20,757 bases of DNA from Methanobacteriota archaeon (GTDB taxonomy: Archaea; Halobacteriota; Methanomicrobia; Methanomicrobiales; Methanomicrobiaceae): the NCBI GenBank assembly GCA_023396365.1, contig JAEWWL010000047.1:1-20757 (forward strand). The letters run 5' to 3'. Of the stretch, positions 20,077 through 20,757 are shown in pieces. Within the stretch, counting starts at the first letter, position 1. Each line of letters begins with the position of its first letter. Made by a program: the position numbers and the translations under genes. Below the pieces are notes generated by a model. The model saw only the letters and a program-made list of their open reading frames with translations. It searched no databases and was not told where the DNA came from.

Positions 20077-20757
20077 TTATTGCATTATCTCCTGTATCAA
20101 TTTCTTTTTTTCCCTTAATTTTCTTCCAGAAAGGCTTTTTCAGCTCATCAAGCTCTCTTTCAGTATATTCTGTCCATTCAAGAAGGTTTGCTGAGATTTT
20201 ATCCTGCGAATCTTTATAGCTGTCAAGCGACTTTTCAAAATAGTCTACCCATTCTTTTGATACTGAAATTTTTTCATCAAGTGCAAGAATCATCTCTTTT
20301 AATTCATTGTATTTTTTATCGGAATCCTCTTTTTGTTCAGAAGCATCCTTTTCCACCTTTTCAAGCCGTGCTGTAAGCTTTGATATTCTTACTTCCAGTG
20401 CTCCGTATTTATCTGATTCGCGGTTAATTGAAGAGGCTGTATTTGAAATTGCCCGGCTGACTGCCTTCTCAGCACTTTCAATCACAGTGACTGCTGATAC
20501 AGGCTTTTCCCGGCCTGCCTGAGACATATGACTGTCTCCGGATTTCTCCATAACCTTCTCCCGGGTGCTTTTTTTGGGCATTACGCACCCGATAGATGAG
20601 AATATCTCCTCTTTTGAAAGCCCTTTCTGTCTGAGATCAGAGATTGTTGATATAACTCCTGCTGCTTTTTCTTCATAAACTTTAATTCTTCCAAAATCCC
20701 GTGAAGGAACAGCCTTTGAAAATTCGCCTGTTATTCGTTTTACCTCCTCCTCTGAAA
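20069..20757 (-). CDS. MerR-like HTH plus coiled-coil protein (N-terminus beyond window edge)
   Basis: The frame stays open to the right edge, giving 228 visible residues; the Met at 20581 is internal. Upstream of it the reading EEEVKRITGEFSKAVPSRDF, then GRIKVYEEKAAGVISTISDL and RQKGLSKEEIFSSIG, has the layout of a MerR-type winged HTH: the second half of the recognition region, the R-x-K-x-Y wing and the L...KGLSKEEI helix. After a polar linker (about 60-115 of the visible part) comes a long charged coiled coil with heptads such as ISKLTARLEKVEKDASEQ and ELKEMILALDEKI, ending in a lysine-rich tail (KKPFWKKIKGKK). This is consistent with a DNA-binding protein that oligomerises through the coiled coil, as in MerR-like and some partition proteins. 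It overlaps the following small gene by eight bases. Confidence 0.72.
   Translation of the reverse strand, partial: SEEEVKRITGEFSKAVPSRDFGRIKVYEEKAAGVISTISDLRQKGLSKEEIFSSIGCVMPKKSTREKVMEKSGDSHMSQAGREKPVSAVTVIESAEKAVSRAISNTASSINRESDKYGALEVRISKLTARLEKVEKDASEQKEDSDKKYNELKEMILALDEKISVSKEWVDYFEKSLDSYKDSQDKISANLLEWTEYTERELDELKKPFWKKIKGKKEIDTGDNAIND

Noticed and set aside
1..20757. CRISPR arrays, insertion sequences or a replication origin
   Set aside because: No regularly spaced repeats, transposase motifs or origin-type repeat clusters were seen on reading the window; the only clear long repeat is the tRNA-Val pair.

Overview
The window looks like a chromosomal stretch of a methanogenic archaeon, most likely a Methanomicrobiales relative; this is inferred from gene content, not from a database match. 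Supporting signs are a coenzyme F420 biosynthesis gene (cofH), a methanogen-type S-layer-like secreted protein, PEGA-domain surface proteins, an archaeal-style multi-PAS sensor, AT-rich box A-like promoters and oligo-T terminators without stem-loops.

Layout. Left end (1-2534, minus strand): a 14-helix MFS exporter cut by the window edge, then cofH. At 2632-2705 (plus) is an intact tRNA-Val(CAC). Right after it sits a two-gene minimal nucleotidyltransferase/HepT toxin-antitoxin cassette (2947-3619). This cassette is bracketed by the 3' part of the tRNA (2657-2728) and a decayed ungapped copy of the same 72 bases (3712-3783), the expected scar of an element inserted at a tRNA gene. Beyond the scar is a secreted S-layer-like protein (3997-5049).

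The centre (14724 down to 5160, minus strand) is one tightly packed probable operon of six genes and is the most interesting part. In transcription order it encodes: a type I membrane protein with a small ectodomain; a 1086-residue tubulin/FtsZ-superfamily protein (Tubulin_2-like) with a perfect GGGTGSG loop and long coiled coils; a six-helix membrane protein carrying a complete P-loop GTPase domain; a cytoplasmic-TM-ectodomain protein; a PEGA-repeat surface protein with one TM helix and a cytoplasmic beta domain; and a transglutaminase-like cysteine protein. Together they predict a membrane-spanning assembly that couples a cytoplasmic tubulin-like polymer and a membrane GTPase to the extracellular surface. 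Its function is not known to me.

Right part: an ArsB/NhaD-SLC13-type transporter whose first helix is encoded upstream of any usable in-frame start (possible frameshift), convergent with a second 14-helix MFS exporter that has a palindrome at its start; a chagasin-type protease-inhibitor lipoprotein; a three-PAS sensor whose C-terminal dimerisation region lacks the phospho-histidine and any ATPase domain; a 75-residue hypothetical protein; and the C-terminal part of a MerR-like HTH plus coiled-coil protein that runs off the right edge.
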